NCBI GenBank assembly: GCA_031421855.1
Contig: JANOPN010000100.1
Span: 1 to 39,945 of the forward strand
Direction: 5' to 3'
DNA length: 39,945 nucleotides
Source: JAAFHN01 sp031421855
Lineage (GTDB): Bacteria > Pseudomonadota > Gammaproteobacteria > Burkholderiales > Burkholderiaceae_C
Positions 7,111 to 15,688 of this stretch are shown piece after piece. The first letter of the stretch is position 1. Every line of letters begins with the position of its first letter. The notes below the pieces were generated by a model. It saw only the letters and a list, made by a program, of their open reading frames with translations, had not been told where the DNA came from and searched no databases. A program made the translations under genes and the position numbers.

Positions 7111-8208
7111 TTAGCGCACAAATTTCAGCGCCTGCGCGATGGCGGTGCCCAAATCCGACGTTGACGCAGTGCCACCGAAGTCTGGCGTGCGAGGCGCGCC
7201 TGACTGGGGGTCGAGCACGGTTTCAATGGCCTTAAGCACCGCGTCGTGGGCGTTTTTGTAACCCAAAAATTCCAACATCAGCGCCCCACTCCAGATTTGG
7301 CCAATCGGGTTGGCAATGCCTTTGCCCGCGATGTCGGGCGCAGAGCCATGTACCGGCTCAAAGAGCGAGGGGAACTTGCGCTCAGGATTGAGGTTGGCGC
7401 TGGGCGCGATGCCAATTGTTCCCGTGCAGGCAGGACCCAAATCACTCAGGATGTCGCCAAACAAGTTGCTCGCCACCACCACATCAAAGAAGTCCGGGCG
7501 CTGCACAAAGTGCGCGGTCAAGATGTCAATGTGAAATTTATCAAGCTTCACGCCCGTGTAATTTTTGGCCATCGCTTCGCATCGCTCGTCCCAATACGGC
7601 ATGGATATTGAAATGCCGTTGCTTTTGGTCGCGCTGGTGAGGTGTTTTTTGGGACGCGACTGCGCCAATTCAAAAGCGTACTTGAGCACTCGGTCAACCC
7701 CGATGCGGGTGAACACCGACTCTTGCAACACGAACTCGCGCTCAGTTCCCTCAAACATGCGCCCCCCGATGCTGGAGTACTCGCCTTCGGTGTTCTCCCG
7801 CACAATATAGAAGTCGATCTCACCCGCTTCTCGCCGCGATCCGTCGCGGCGAACCACCGGCGCGATGATGCCGGGCATGAGGCGCGCGGGGCGCAGGTTG
7901 ATGTATTGGTCAAACTCGCGGCGAAACATCAGCAGCGACCCCCACAGGCTGATGTGGTCTGGGATTTTTTCGGGCCAACCCACCGCACCGAAGTAGATGG
8001 CATCGTGCCCACCAATCAAGTCCTTCCAGTTGTCGGGCAACATCTTGCCGTGCCGCTCAAAATAGGCGTAGCTCGAAAAGTCGAAGTGATCAAATTGCAG
8101 GTCAATGCCAAATTGGGTCGCGGCGGCCGCCATGACTTTCAAGCCCTCGGGCATGACTTCTTGTCCGATGCCGTCTCCGGCGATCACGGCGATGCGATGT
8201 TGACTCAT
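7111..8208 (-). CDS. dmlA: D-malate / tartrate dehydrogenase (decarboxylating)
   Basis: A 365-residue member of the isocitrate/isopropylmalate dehydrogenase superfamily. It oxidises a 2-hydroxydiacid with NAD and decarboxylates it, for example D-malate to pyruvate or tartrate to oxaloglycolate/glycerate. Visible are the N-terminal nucleotide loop IAVIAGDGIGQEV, the family run YIVRENTEGEYSS, metal-binding Asp residues in ASNLFGDILSDLG, and FEPVHGSAPDIAGKGIANP near the C-terminus. It follows the dehalogenase-type hydrolase by 9 bases and is therefore in the same transcript, divergent from a LysR regulator. E. coli dmlR/dmlA has a similar regulator-enzyme pairing. D-malate versus tartrate preference cannot be read from sequence. 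Confidence 0.9.
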   Translation of the reverse strand: MSQHRIAVIAGDGIGQEVMPEGLKVMAAAATQFGIDLQFDHFDFSSYAYFERHGKMLPDNWKDLIGGHDAIYFGAVGWPEKIPDHISLWGSLLMFRREFDQYINLRPARLMPGIIAPVVRRDGSRREAGEIDFYIVRENTEGEYSSIGGRMFEGTEREFVLQESVFTRIGVDRVLKYAFELAQSRPKKHLTSATKSNGISISMPYWDERCEAMAKNYTGVKLDKFHIDILTAHFVQRPDFFDVVVASNLFGDILSDLGPACTGTIGIAPSANLNPERKFPSLFEPVHGSAPDIAGKGIANPIGQIWSGALMLEFLGYKNAHDAVLKAIETVLDPQSGAPRTPDFGGTASTSDLGTAIAQALKFVR

Positions 8209-8217
8209 GGTTAACTT

Positions 8218-9117
8218 TCAGTTGAAAAAGATGGCGCACTCTTTGAGCAAAGCCGTTGGCTGCTCTTCAGCGATGTAATGACTGCACGCAAGAGACCGGC
8301 CTGAAACCTTGGCCGCGCATTCACGCCACAGGCCAAGCACGTCAAAGTTGTTGCCCACTGCGCCGTGCTCGCCCCAAAGCACATGCACAGGTTGACTGAG
8401 TTGATGGCCCGCAAGCCGATCGGCTCGGTCGTGCTCAAGGTCCACGCCAGCGCTTGCGCGGTAGTCTGCGGTGATGCTGCGGGCAGAACCAACGTGTTGG
8501 ATGCAGCGCTGGTACTCAGCCAGCGCGGCCGGTGAAAAAACCGCAAGTCCGTCTGCGCGGCGGCTGCCCATGCAGGCCCGCAAATACGCAAGCGGGTCAG
8601 CATTGATCACGGCCTCAGGGTAACCATTGGCTTGGATGAGGAAGAACCAATGCCAGTAAGCGCGAGCAAACGCTTCGGTGGTGCGTTCGTACATGGCCAA
8701 GGTGGGCGCGATGTCAAGCAGCATCAGTCGCGCAGCGGCAGCAGGGTGGTCAAGCGCGAGCCGATGCGCGACTCGGGCACCGCGGTCGTGGGCAAGTACA
8801 TCAAAGCACGAATGCCCGAGAGCGGACATCACTGCCAGAGAGTCGAGCGCCATCGCACGCTTGCTGTATGCGTCGTCGCCTGCCTCGGTCGCCGGGCGAT
8901 CGCTGTCGCCGTAACCGCGCAAATCCATCATCACGACATCGCGACGCATCGACAGCTCAAGCGCAACCAAGTGCCACATGGCCATTGACTGGGGGTGACC
9001 ATGTAACAGCAACATCGGGGCGAGTCGCTCATGCGGCAAACACTGTGCAGGCAACGTCCGCACCGCGAGTGCCACGTCGCCGCGTTTGACAAAAAACGCA
9101 GTGGCACTTGGGTACAT
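8218..9117 (-). CDS. Alpha/beta hydrolase of the fluoroacetate dehalogenase type
   Basis: From ATG 9117 the protein has 299 residues; a TTG at 9195 would add 26 residues not expected for the family. It shows the oxyanion motif HGHPQ (40-43) and RGYGDSDRP. The nucleophile motif is HDRGAR, with D111, R112 and R115. D135 is in LLDIAP, H156-W157 in YWHWFF, Y219 in ADYR, and H280 in CSHYIAEEQP. From memory, these line up at a 0 or +1 offset with the fluoroacetate dehalogenase of Rhodopseudomonas: triad D110/D134/H280, carboxylate-binding R111/R114 and halide pocket H155/W156/Y219. The predicted reaction is hydrolytic removal of halide from a 2-haloacid to give a 2-hydroxyacid. Residues are seen; activity is inferred. 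It overlaps no gene and is co-transcribed with dmlA. Confidence 0.85.
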   Translation of the reverse strand: MYPSATAFFVKRGDVALAVRTLPAQCLPHERLAPMLLLHGHPQSMAMWHLVALELSMRRDVVMMDLRGYGDSDRPATEAGDDAYSKRAMALDSLAVMSALGHSCFDVLAHDRGARVAHRLALDHPAAAARLMLLDIAPTLAMYERTTEAFARAYWHWFFLIQANGYPEAVINADPLAYLRACMGSRRADGLAVFSPAALAEYQRCIQHVGSARSITADYRASAGVDLEHDRADRLAGHQLSQPVHVLWGEHGAVGNNFDVLGLWRECAAKVSGRSLACSHYIAEEQPTALLKECAIFFN

Positions 9118-9215
9118 GCTTGGGCCGAGATCGGGTTTTGATGTAGTCAGTTGGTTGGTCACGTCGTCATTGTGCGGGCTGTCGATGCGGTTCAAGCGGT
9201 AGATAATTGCCGTTT

Positions 9216-9230
9216 ATGAAACTCATTCAT
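9216..9230. promoter_or_regulatory. Candidate LysR-type binding box (T-N11-A)
   Basis: ATGAA-ACTCA-TTCAT is a perfect 5-bp dyad spanning T9217 to A9229 with 11 bases between, the classical LysR recognition pattern. It lies in the divergent region 17 bases before the LysR start codon and about 100 bases before the hydrolase start. Confidence 0.6.
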
Positions 9231-9246
9231 TCGAATACGGCAACGC

Positions 9247-10170
9247 ATGGAAGCTGCTGATTTACGCTTGTGTGTTGCAGTCAACGAGCTTGGCAGTTTG
9301 CGCGGCGCGGCGGATCGCTTGCAAACTTCAGCATCGAGCGTGACCAAGCGACTGGCAGCGCTTGAATCGGGGCTGGGTGTGAAACTGTTTTTGCGCAGCA
9401 CCCGCCGAGTCAGCCCCACCCCGGCGGGCGAGGCGTTTTGCGCGCAGGCAGCGCAATTGGTGGCGCAGTTTGACGCACTGAGCCACGACATGCGCGAGCG
9501 CCAGGTGTCACCCAGCGGGCATGTGCGCTTGGTCAGCAGTTTTGGATTTGGCCGGCGCTGGGTGGGTCCTGCGTTGGCAAGCTTCGCGCAAAGGCACCCG
9601 CAGCTGACGGTGCAATTGGTCTTGCGCGAGCATTTGCCAGACCTGGGTGCCGAGGGTTTTGATGCGGCCGTTTGGTTGTGGCGGCCGCAAAGTAGCCGCG
9701 AGGGAGAACTCAGCGCCAAGCTACTCGCACCCAATCGCCGGGTTTTGGTCGCGGCACCGAGCTATCTGCAAACCCGTCCACCGCTGCTGGCACTCGCCGA
9801 TTTGAGGCATCACGCGTGTTTGACAGTACATGAGCACCACTTGGCCGCAGATCATTGGGTGTTGAGCGATGTTGAAGGCGTGCAACCGACCCAACGGGTC
9901 CGCATCAACGGGCAACTGAGCACCAATTCGGGCGAGTTGGCCATGGATTGGTGCTTGGGGGGTCACGGCTTGTTGTTGCGAAGCCTTTGGGACGCCAGCG
10001 ACGCGATTGCGGACGGGCGGCTAACCCACGTGCTGCCAGGCTGGGCGATGTTGGACGCCAACGTTCAGTGGCTCACGCCGTTTCAAATCAAGCCGCCCAA
10101 GAGGGTTGCGCTACTCGCTCGACATCTGAGCGACGCATTTTTAAAATCACCCTGGAACACTCAAAACTGA
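9247..10170 (+). CDS. LysR-family transcriptional regulator (adjacent to dehalogenase/dmlA operon)
   Basis: A 307-residue LysR regulator. The N-terminal winged helix-turn-helix (about residues 4-62) contains GSLRGAADRLQTSASSVTKRLAALESGLGVKLFLRSTR. It is followed by a periplasmic-binding-protein-like effector domain starting at GHVRLVSSFGFG. It is transcribed away from the hydrolase-dmlA pair, with a T-N11-A dyad between, so it most likely controls that operon and itself. The effector is probably a pathway substrate, by inference from position. The subgroup with SFGFGRRWVGP resembles DmlR/TtuA-like regulators. The C-terminus ends 32 bases before an interspersed repeat. Confidence 0.92.
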   Translation: MEAADLRLCVAVNELGSLRGAADRLQTSASSVTKRLAALESGLGVKLFLRSTRRVSPTPAGEAFCAQAAQLVAQFDALSHDMRERQVSPSGHVRLVSSFGFGRRWVGPALASFAQRHPQLTVQLVLREHLPDLGAEGFDAAVWLWRPQSSREGELSAKLLAPNRRVLVAAPSYLQTRPPLLALADLRHHACLTVHEHHLAADHWVLSDVEGVQPTQRVRINGQLSTNSGELAMDWCLGGHGLLLRSLWDASDAIADGRLTHVLPGWAMLDANVQWLTPFQIKPPKRVALLARHLSDAFLKSPWNTQN

Positions 10171-10200
10171 TCCAATTTGACAAATCAATGGACAAATCAC

Positions 10201-10242
10201 CCATTGGTCTGCGGATTCATTGGGTTTGTTGCTACAAATAAA
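10201..10242 (-). repeat. Interspersed 40-bp repeat, copy D
   Basis: On the minus strand it contains GTAGCAACAAACCCAATGAA then TCCGCAGACCAATGG. It fills the gap between the convergent lysR and kinase genes and starts about 10 bases past the kinase stop. Confidence 0.85.
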
Positions 10243-10251
10243 TGAGTAGAT

Positions 10252-12360
10252 CTAGCGAGACTGACCTGGCGCAGCCCGCGAGTCTTCGATGTCGCGCAAG
10301 CTAACGCAATCGGGGTGTTTCTCAAATGCGGGTAATCGACAGGTGCGACTGAGGCACAGATGACGGCCAAGCAAGATCCGATCAGCGCACACCGAATCAG
10401 GGTCTAGGGCCACCCTCGGGGCTGGTGCAGGCGCAGCGACGGGCGGCGCAACTGGCCTTGACGCAGCGCGTATTTCAGGCACAGCAGCAGCAACGCCTGC
10501 CGGTGCGTTGGCGTTGCCGGCCGCAGCCGTGGTTTCGGTGGCTTTTGGTGGCAATAACTTGGACGCAGTCAAAGCCAAAGTCGCGGAGCGCTTGGCTGCC
10601 GCGGCGCGTGCAGCTGAAGCCGCGGCCAAGGCCGTGATTGCCGCCGTTTGGGTTGGCTTTGAAGCCGCAGTTTTGGCGGTTGCGGACGCTGTTTGCAATG
10701 TTGAACTGGCGAGTGATGCGGAAGCAGACGAAGCCAGTGATGCAGTCGCCGTCGCGGTTGTTTGAGCTGCGCTTGCGGACGGCGCAATCGTTGCTGTGGT
10801 CGATGCATTGGCTGTGGTCGTCGCCGTTGCCGCCGAAATTGTGGCCACGGTGGCCACTGTGGTCGTGGCAAAGGCCGCAGAAGACGCCACAGCCATGGGC
10901 GCGCCGATCACCGCAGGTGTCTCGCGCTTCATCAAACCCCACGCAGCCAACCCCGCAATCAACACACCGCCCAAACCCATCCAAAGCCCTTTGCGGCTAG
11001 GCTGCGTAGCATCGTCTTGCGCGGCGGAAGCCTCAAGCGACGACTCCTCAACGCGGGTCGCTTCAAATTCCGACTCAGCGGCCGATGGCGCGACTTGGGC
11101 GCTTGCCGTCGCTGCTGATTTGGACGCGGCAGCCGCAGGCGCGCTTGAGGCGACCGTCGTTTTAGCAAACGCCGTCACACCGGCAGGCCCGGCCGACGCT
11201 GCAACCTGCGCCATGGTTTTGGCATCCAACGGCACGGTGCTCGCGCGCGCATCGGTGCGCTCGCCCGTTGTGGACGCAATCATGAAACTGCTCTCGGTGG
11301 GCGAAATCGGCGCGTCCGCCTCGCCGTTGATCACAGCCATGAGCTCATCAACCGACTGAGGGCGCTCTTGCGGACGCACGCGCAAGCACCAATCAACCGC
11401 ACGACAAAACGCCATGTCCACACCCCATTCGGGGTGCGACGCGAGCCGATCGGCGAGCGGCTCGTAGTCGTCGGCGATGGCTCGACTGACCGACGGGCTG
11501 GGTGTTTTGCCAGTCACGCAGTAAACCATCACGCCGCCCAATGCGTACAAGTCCGTCCACGGACCTTGGCGAAGCACACCGCTTTGCGAGTACTGCTCAA
11601 CCGGGGCGAAACTTGGCTTCAAAATGGCGGTGAGCGACTGGGTACGCTCACCAATCACCGCCCGCGCTGCGCCAAAGTCGAGCAAAACCGGGTTGCCGTC
11701 AGGTAACAAAAAGATGTTGTCAGGCGCGACATCGCGGTGGTAGACGTGTTCTTCATGCAAGACCCGCAAGGCCCCGCCGACCGAAGTCAACAGTGGCCTC
11801 AACCGCGGCCCCATGGCGGCCAGTGAGTTGGCATCGCGCGCTTGTGCCAGCGTCAGGCCTTGGTAATACGGCGTGACCATGTAGGCCGTTCCGTTGGCTT
11901 GCCAAAACCGGTAAACCTTGAGGAGCGAGCGGTGGTCAAACTTGGCGAGCAACCGCGCTTCGTTCACAAACGAGCGCATACCGAGTTCAAACGTGCTCAA
12001 GTCAGCGCTGGTTCGCACCTGCACTTGGGAGCTGCTGGCTTCGCGTAGCGCCAAGCTGGTGGGCATGTATTCTTTGAGCGCCACCAAACGCCCAAGCGCG
12101 TGGTCTTGCGCCAAGTAAACAATGCCAAATCCACCAATGCCCAACAGGCTCTGGACTTCAAACTCTTCTAGGCGAGTGCCACTGGGCAGCGCCATCGCGT
12201 TGGAAGATCCGTGCGCGATGGTTGGGCCCGCGTGTCCCGCAGACTGCGGCGCGACTTGAGTGGCCTGTGCAGACGCGCCCTCTGTTGGTGAAACAGAAGA
12301 AATTTGGGTATCCCAAAAAGAAGTGGCGTCGTCCGAATTCGAGCCGGTTGGTTTTGACAT
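10252..12360 (-). CDS. Membrane-anchored serine/threonine protein kinase
   Basis: A 702-residue Hanks-type kinase. The kinase domain is at about residues 68-345: Gly-loop LLGIGGFG (73-79), ATP-orienting lysine in VALKEY (K96), catalytic loop YHRDVAPDN with D210, and DFG at 228-230. The position normally Lys in HRDxKxxN is Ala here (HRDVAPDN), a pattern I recall from a bacterial kinase subgroup with HRDISPDN. A Ser/Ala/Thr-rich linker leads to one transmembrane segment (about 458-477, MGLGGVLIAGLAAWGL). Then come about 190 residues of Ala/Thr-rich low complexity and a cysteine-containing end (VCADRILLGRHLCLSRTCR). Predicted topology: kinase in the cytoplasm, tail outside. Its substrate is unknown. 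The MFS gene lies 104 bases upstream on the same strand. Confidence 0.9.
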   Translation of the reverse strand: MSKPTGSNSDDATSFWDTQISSVSPTEGASAQATQVAPQSAGHAGPTIAHGSSNAMALPSGTRLEEFEVQSLLGIGGFGIVYLAQDHALGRLVALKEYMPTSLALREASSSQVQVRTSADLSTFELGMRSFVNEARLLAKFDHRSLLKVYRFWQANGTAYMVTPYYQGLTLAQARDANSLAAMGPRLRPLLTSVGGALRVLHEEHVYHRDVAPDNIFLLPDGNPVLLDFGAARAVIGERTQSLTAILKPSFAPVEQYSQSGVLRQGPWTDLYALGGVMVYCVTGKTPSPSVSRAIADDYEPLADRLASHPEWGVDMAFCRAVDWCLRVRPQERPQSVDELMAVINGEADAPISPTESSFMIASTTGERTDARASTVPLDAKTMAQVAASAGPAGVTAFAKTTVASSAPAAAASKSAATASAQVAPSAAESEFEATRVEESSLEASAAQDDATQPSRKGLWMGLGGVLIAGLAAWGLMKRETPAVIGAPMAVASSAAFATTTVATVATISAATATTTANASTTATIAPSASAAQTTATATASLASSASASLASSTLQTASATAKTAASKPTQTAAITALAAASAARAAAAKRSATLALTASKLLPPKATETTAAAGNANAPAGVAAAVPEIRAASRPVAPPVAAPAPAPRVALDPDSVCADRILLGRHLCLSRTCRLPAFEKHPDCVSLRDIEDSRAAPGQSR

Positions 12361-12464
12361 GAAACGATTGAGTACCTGAGCCTGTCAGTTGTACCACACC
12401 GCCGCCGCGTCGAAGCAACTCGCCGCCTGTTGATTGCGATGTTCAGGCACATTTGTCCAGTGCA

Positions 12465-13763
12465 TCACGTCGCAGCGGCTCGACCTCGTTCCACGTCGAC
12501 CGAACGCAAGACCCAAAGACCTGCCACAAACAACAGCGTCGTTGACAGGATGGCGATCCGTTGATTGCCGCCCGTCATCCACGTGATCGCCCCATACGTG
12601 AGCGGCCCCAAAATACTGGCCAGCCGGGTCGAAAACGTCCAAAGTCCAAAAAACTCAGCGAGTTGGCTGGGCGGAGCAAACAAACCCGCCATCGCGCGGC
12701 CAGCCGACTGGCTTGAGCCCATGCACAGTCCGGCGATTGCTGCTGCGACCCAAAAGAGCCCTTTGCTGGTCGCCGCAGCGGCCACCACGCACGTGATGAT
12801 CCAGCCGACCAAGGTGATCGCCATGGCGCGCTTGTGTCCGATCTGATCTTGGTAGTAGCCAAACGCAAACGCACCCGCCGCCGCTGCAAAATTCAAGACA
12901 AAAATCAAAATCATGGTCTCAGTCGGTTTGAACCCCACCACTTGCTCGGCGTAAACCGCCGCGAGCGTGATGGCTACCGCGACCCCGCCTTGGTAAAACA
13001 CCGCGCAAAGCAACAATTGTTTGAAATCGCGAAATCGATCGAGCTGCTTCAGGGTGCGCTTCAATTGCGCAAGCGACTCGCGCAGACCTGATGTCGCGGG
13101 CGCAGCGCCTGCAGCCGCTACACCGGGGCGCTCCTTGAGCAAAGTAAACGTCACCGATGCAGCCAAGCCAAAAATCACCGCAGTCACCACCATCGTCACG
13201 GGCACGAAATGGGTTGCTGGCCACGACTGAGACTGCGAATACAACACGTAACCTAGGCAAATACCCAAAGCCAGCATGCCGCCGAAGTAGCCAAAGCTCC
13301 AGCCCCAGCCCGACACCCGACCCAGCGCGTCTTTTTTAGCCAACTCGGGCAAAAATGCAGCGTTTAGAGACTCGCCGTAGCTGTAGAAGGTATTGGACAA
13401 AATGACCAAGATCGCGGCGAGCCAAACATCGCCCGGCCCCGGTATGGCCAATGCCAAGGTGCTTAGCACGCAGCCAATGGTCGAATACAGCATGAACCGC
13501 TTCTTGGACCCCAATCGATCGGCCAACGCACCAATGGCCGGCGTGGTCAGCATCACGATGGCGTACGAAATGGACAACGCCAGCGTCCAGGCAAACGTGG
13601 CCCAAGTCGCTTGTTGCGCAATGCCACCGACAAAGTAAGCCGCGTAAACCGCGGTTAAAACGACCGTCGTGTAGCCCGAATTGGCAAAGTCGTACATTGC
13701 CCAGCCAAACACCTCACGCCGCTTGACGCCAGGATTCAGCGCATCGGTCGAAAAAAGTGCCAC
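12465..13763 (-). CDS. MFS transporter of the UMF1 type
   Basis: A 432-residue inner-membrane transporter with about 12 hydrophobic segments. The N-terminal EVFGWAMYDFANSGYTTVV is the hallmark of the UMF1 (Atg22-like) branch. The MFS loop 2-3 motif appears as GALADRLGSKKRFM and again as GYYQDQIGHKRAM in the second half, with a hydrophilic loop of about 45 residues between the six-helix halves. The start is GTG at 13763, since an in-frame stop lies six codons upstream. The gene begins 15 bases after the preceding small-protein gene, suggesting one operon. Substrate unknown. Confidence 0.88.
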   Translation of the reverse strand: MALFSTDALNPGVKRREVFGWAMYDFANSGYTTVVLTAVYAAYFVGGIAQQATWATFAWTLALSISYAIVMLTTPAIGALADRLGSKKRFMLYSTIGCVLSTLALAIPGPGDVWLAAILVILSNTFYSYGESLNAAFLPELAKKDALGRVSGWGWSFGYFGGMLALGICLGYVLYSQSQSWPATHFVPVTMVVTAVIFGLAASVTFTLLKERPGVAAAGAAPATSGLRESLAQLKRTLKQLDRFRDFKQLLLCAVFYQGGVAVAITLAAVYAEQVVGFKPTETMILIFVLNFAAAAGAFAFGYYQDQIGHKRAMAITLVGWIITCVVAAAATSKGLFWVAAAIAGLCMGSSQSAGRAMAGLFAPPSQLAEFFGLWTFSTRLASILGPLTYGAITWMTGGNQRIAILSTTLLFVAGLWVLRSVDVERGRAAAT

Positions 13764-13778
13764 GATGGTCGCGCTCGG

Positions 13779-14417
13779 TCAGTGCAAGTGGCGCGGTTTC
13801 CTGCCGCCACCATGACTGCCGCCGCCTGCTGATGGCCCTGCCGACGGGCCGCGCATGATTTTTTGGATGTCCATCGCACCCACCATGGCATTGAAGCGGC
13901 TTTCAAACAGCTCATCAACCGCAGCAACCACGCCGCCCAGCTCAGATTCATCAAAATGCCGCGACATCAAGTGCGCCACATCGTGAACCAGCAAATCGCG
14001 CTGAACTTGCAAAATGGCCGCTGGCGTTGGCCCGACAAACACGACAAAGAAATCGTCGCGTGACTCATCTTCGTCGTCGGCTTCGTCTTCATCAAAATCG
14101 GTGTCGTAAAAGCTGACCTCAAGCGCCGCGCCCTCACGCGACAGCTCGTTGAGCCCCATGCAAGCTTCGTCTAGGGCTTGGCGAAAGTCTTCGCTTCCGG
14201 CAACAGTCCAACACACCTGGAGCACCTTGTCTTTTGGGTCAACGCGGATGCCGGGCTCTTCTTCAAAAGAGCTCACCGCACCGCGCGCGAGACTCTTGGC
14301 TCCGGCGTACAGCCAAAGTGGCTTCAATGCCTCTTCAATTTGTGATGGTGTCACGTCATCACGCAACGGCACCTCGCCGTGAACGTGAATGTCAAACCCA
14401 ACCATGTCTTGTGCCAT
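13779..14417 (-). CDS. Conserved betaproteobacterial protein (possibly DUF6806)
   Basis: A 212-residue soluble protein without signal or membrane segment. It starts MAQDMVGFDIHVHGEVPL and has an acidic patch (DTDFDEDEADDEDESRDD, about 104-121). A conserved run FFVVFVGPTPAAILQVQRDLLVHDVAHLM follows, and the tail is GGGSHGGGRKPRHLH, rich in Gly, His and Arg. From memory this resembles a protein family restricted to Burkholderiales, catalogued as DUF6806; I am not certain of the number. Function unknown. The His-rich tail could bind metal. It is followed by the UMF1-type transporter gene with 15 bases between. Confidence 0.75.
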   Translation of the reverse strand: MAQDMVGFDIHVHGEVPLRDDVTPSQIEEALKPLWLYAGAKSLARGAVSSFEEEPGIRVDPKDKVLQVCWTVAGSEDFRQALDEACMGLNELSREGAALEVSFYDTDFDEDEADDEDESRDDFFVVFVGPTPAAILQVQRDLLVHDVAHLMSRHFDESELGGVVAAVDELFESRFNAMVGAMDIQKIMRGPSAGPSAGGGSHGGGRKPRHLH

Positions 14418-14531
14418 TTTGATTTCCTCTGCCGCCGCGCCGACTCATATCGTGCGCCCATCGACCAACTATATCAAGGGCCACGGGCGGGTTGTCGAAT
14501 TCCCATGCGATTGCGTCGCAACCAGTTATAT

Positions 14532-14573
14532 TTTGATAGCGGTAAACGCAATGAATCCGGAGACCAAGTGCCA
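14532..14573 (+). repeat. Interspersed 40-bp repeat, copy E
   Basis: Contains TTGATAGCGGTAAACGCAAT then GAATCCGGAGACCAAGTGCC. It lies 20 bases past the 3' end of the crotonase gene but is oriented opposite to it. Confidence 0.85.
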
Positions 14574-14593
14574 AAAACCCTAAAAAAATGAGC

Positions 14594-15433
14594 TCAGGAC
14601 GCGGCTGCGTCCATGAATCGATGAAGTTTGGCCAGATCGGCAAACACAGGGGATCGTTTGTGTTTAAAAGCGTCCACCGCTTCAGCAACCTCTGCATTGC
14701 TCCAAATCGCACCTTGCAACCAGCCCATTTGCTGCAAACTCTCCGCTGTCGAGTGGTCTTGGGCGTAGTGCAAGGCTTGTTTGGTGCCCCAAATGGCGAC
14801 TGGCGGCTTCGCGGCGATTTCAGCCGCTGCGGCCATGGCCGCAGCCAACGTGGCATCCGCGTCGGCGCAGACTTCGTTGACCAAACCCACGGCCAACGCA
14901 CGCTCAGCACCGAGGCGGCGCCCGGTGTAGGCCATTTCTTTGGCTACCGCCATGGGGATCAACTTGGGCAAACGCTGCAAAGTGCCGACATCGGCCACCA
15001 TGCCGATGTTGATTTCTTGAATGCAAAAGAACGCGTCACGGCTCGCAAATCGCATGCAGCAAGCGGTGACCATATCGACCGCACCGCCGATGCATCCGCC
15101 ATGAATGGCCACCAGAACCGGAATCCGCAGCGCCTCCAGTTTGGTAAAAGTCGACTGCATGTCAGTCAAATTGTCAAACACAGCGGCCCGCCCTTGCGCC
15201 GAGCGATCATCTAGCGCAACGTCGCCTCCAAAAACATCGAGCGACATACCCGCACTGAAGTGTTTGCCGGTCGACGAAATGACCAATACTCGCGCCTGCG
15301 CTGAACGGTGCAAGTCGGTGAGCACGCCATCGAGCTCACGCCAAAACAAAGGGGTCATGGTGTTGAGTTGATCGGGACGATTCAACACCAAATGCGCGAC
15401 ATGTGACTGAATGGAGAGGGTGAAATGATGCAT
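14594..15433 (-). CDS. Crotonase-fold enzyme, dienoyl-CoA isomerase-like
   Basis: A 279-residue enoyl-CoA hydratase/isomerase superfamily protein. The oxyanion-hole segments are HFSAGMSLDVF (about 58-68) and HGGCIGGAVDMVTACCMRFASRDAFF (111-136). Acidic residues D120 (AVDMVTA), E140 (QEINIG) and D148 (ADVGTLQRLPK) match the three acids I recall for the delta3,5-delta2,4-dienoyl-CoA isomerase ECH1. The AADVGTLQRLPK-type run is also typical of that subgroup and unlike hydratases, which carry two Glu. It probably acts in beta-oxidation of odd-position unsaturated acyl-CoA. The ATG at 15433 lies 52 bases from tRNA-Leu. No other fatty-acid gene is nearby. Confidence 0.85.
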   Translation of the reverse strand: MHHFTLSIQSHVAHLVLNRPDQLNTMTPLFWRELDGVLTDLHRSAQARVLVISSTGKHFSAGMSLDVFGGDVALDDRSAQGRAAVFDNLTDMQSTFTKLEALRIPVLVAIHGGCIGGAVDMVTACCMRFASRDAFFCIQEINIGMVADVGTLQRLPKLIPMAVAKEMAYTGRRLGAERALAVGLVNEVCADADATLAAAMAAAAEIAAKPPVAIWGTKQALHYAQDHSTAESLQQMGWLQGAIWSNAEVAEAVDAFKHKRSPVFADLAKLHRFMDAAAS

Positions 15434-15485
15434 TGGCTTGGCCCAGCGACACCGGCTTTGGCAAAGCTATGTGCGGCTTATGTGG

Positions 15486-15579
15486 TGGTGCCCGAGACCG
15501 GAATCGAACCGGTACGCCCCTTATGCAGGAAAGCGGCGGATTTTAAGTCCGATGTGTCTACCAATTTCACCACTCGGGC
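15486..15579 (-). tRNA. tRNA-Leu (anticodon TAA)
   Basis: On the minus strand the acceptor GCCCGAG pairs perfectly with CTCGGGC, with A discriminator and encoded CCA. The D-arm is TGGTGAAATTGGTAGACA, the loop CTTAAAA gives anticodon TAA, and there is a long class II variable arm. The outermost anticodon-stem pair appears to be a T-C mismatch. Confidence 0.94.
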
Positions 15580-15688
15580 GGGAGCTGTGACCCTACATAT
15601 TGTGCCAGCTAGACATGGCTGGCCGCGAATTCAAGCACAACAATCGCCGAGATTTTGCGATCAACTGGGTTGCGAATATCGCAAACGA

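Noticed and set aside
8218..9195. Longer start (TTG at 9195) for the dehalogenase-type hydrolase
   Set aside because: The numbering of the active-site residues agrees with the known family from ATG 9117, and the longer version would run into the divergent promoter region.
10475..11000. Gly/Cys- or His-rich open frames in several frames within the kinase tail
   Set aside because: They are by-products of the GC-rich Ala/Thr low-complexity tail of the kinase; no start sites or homology.
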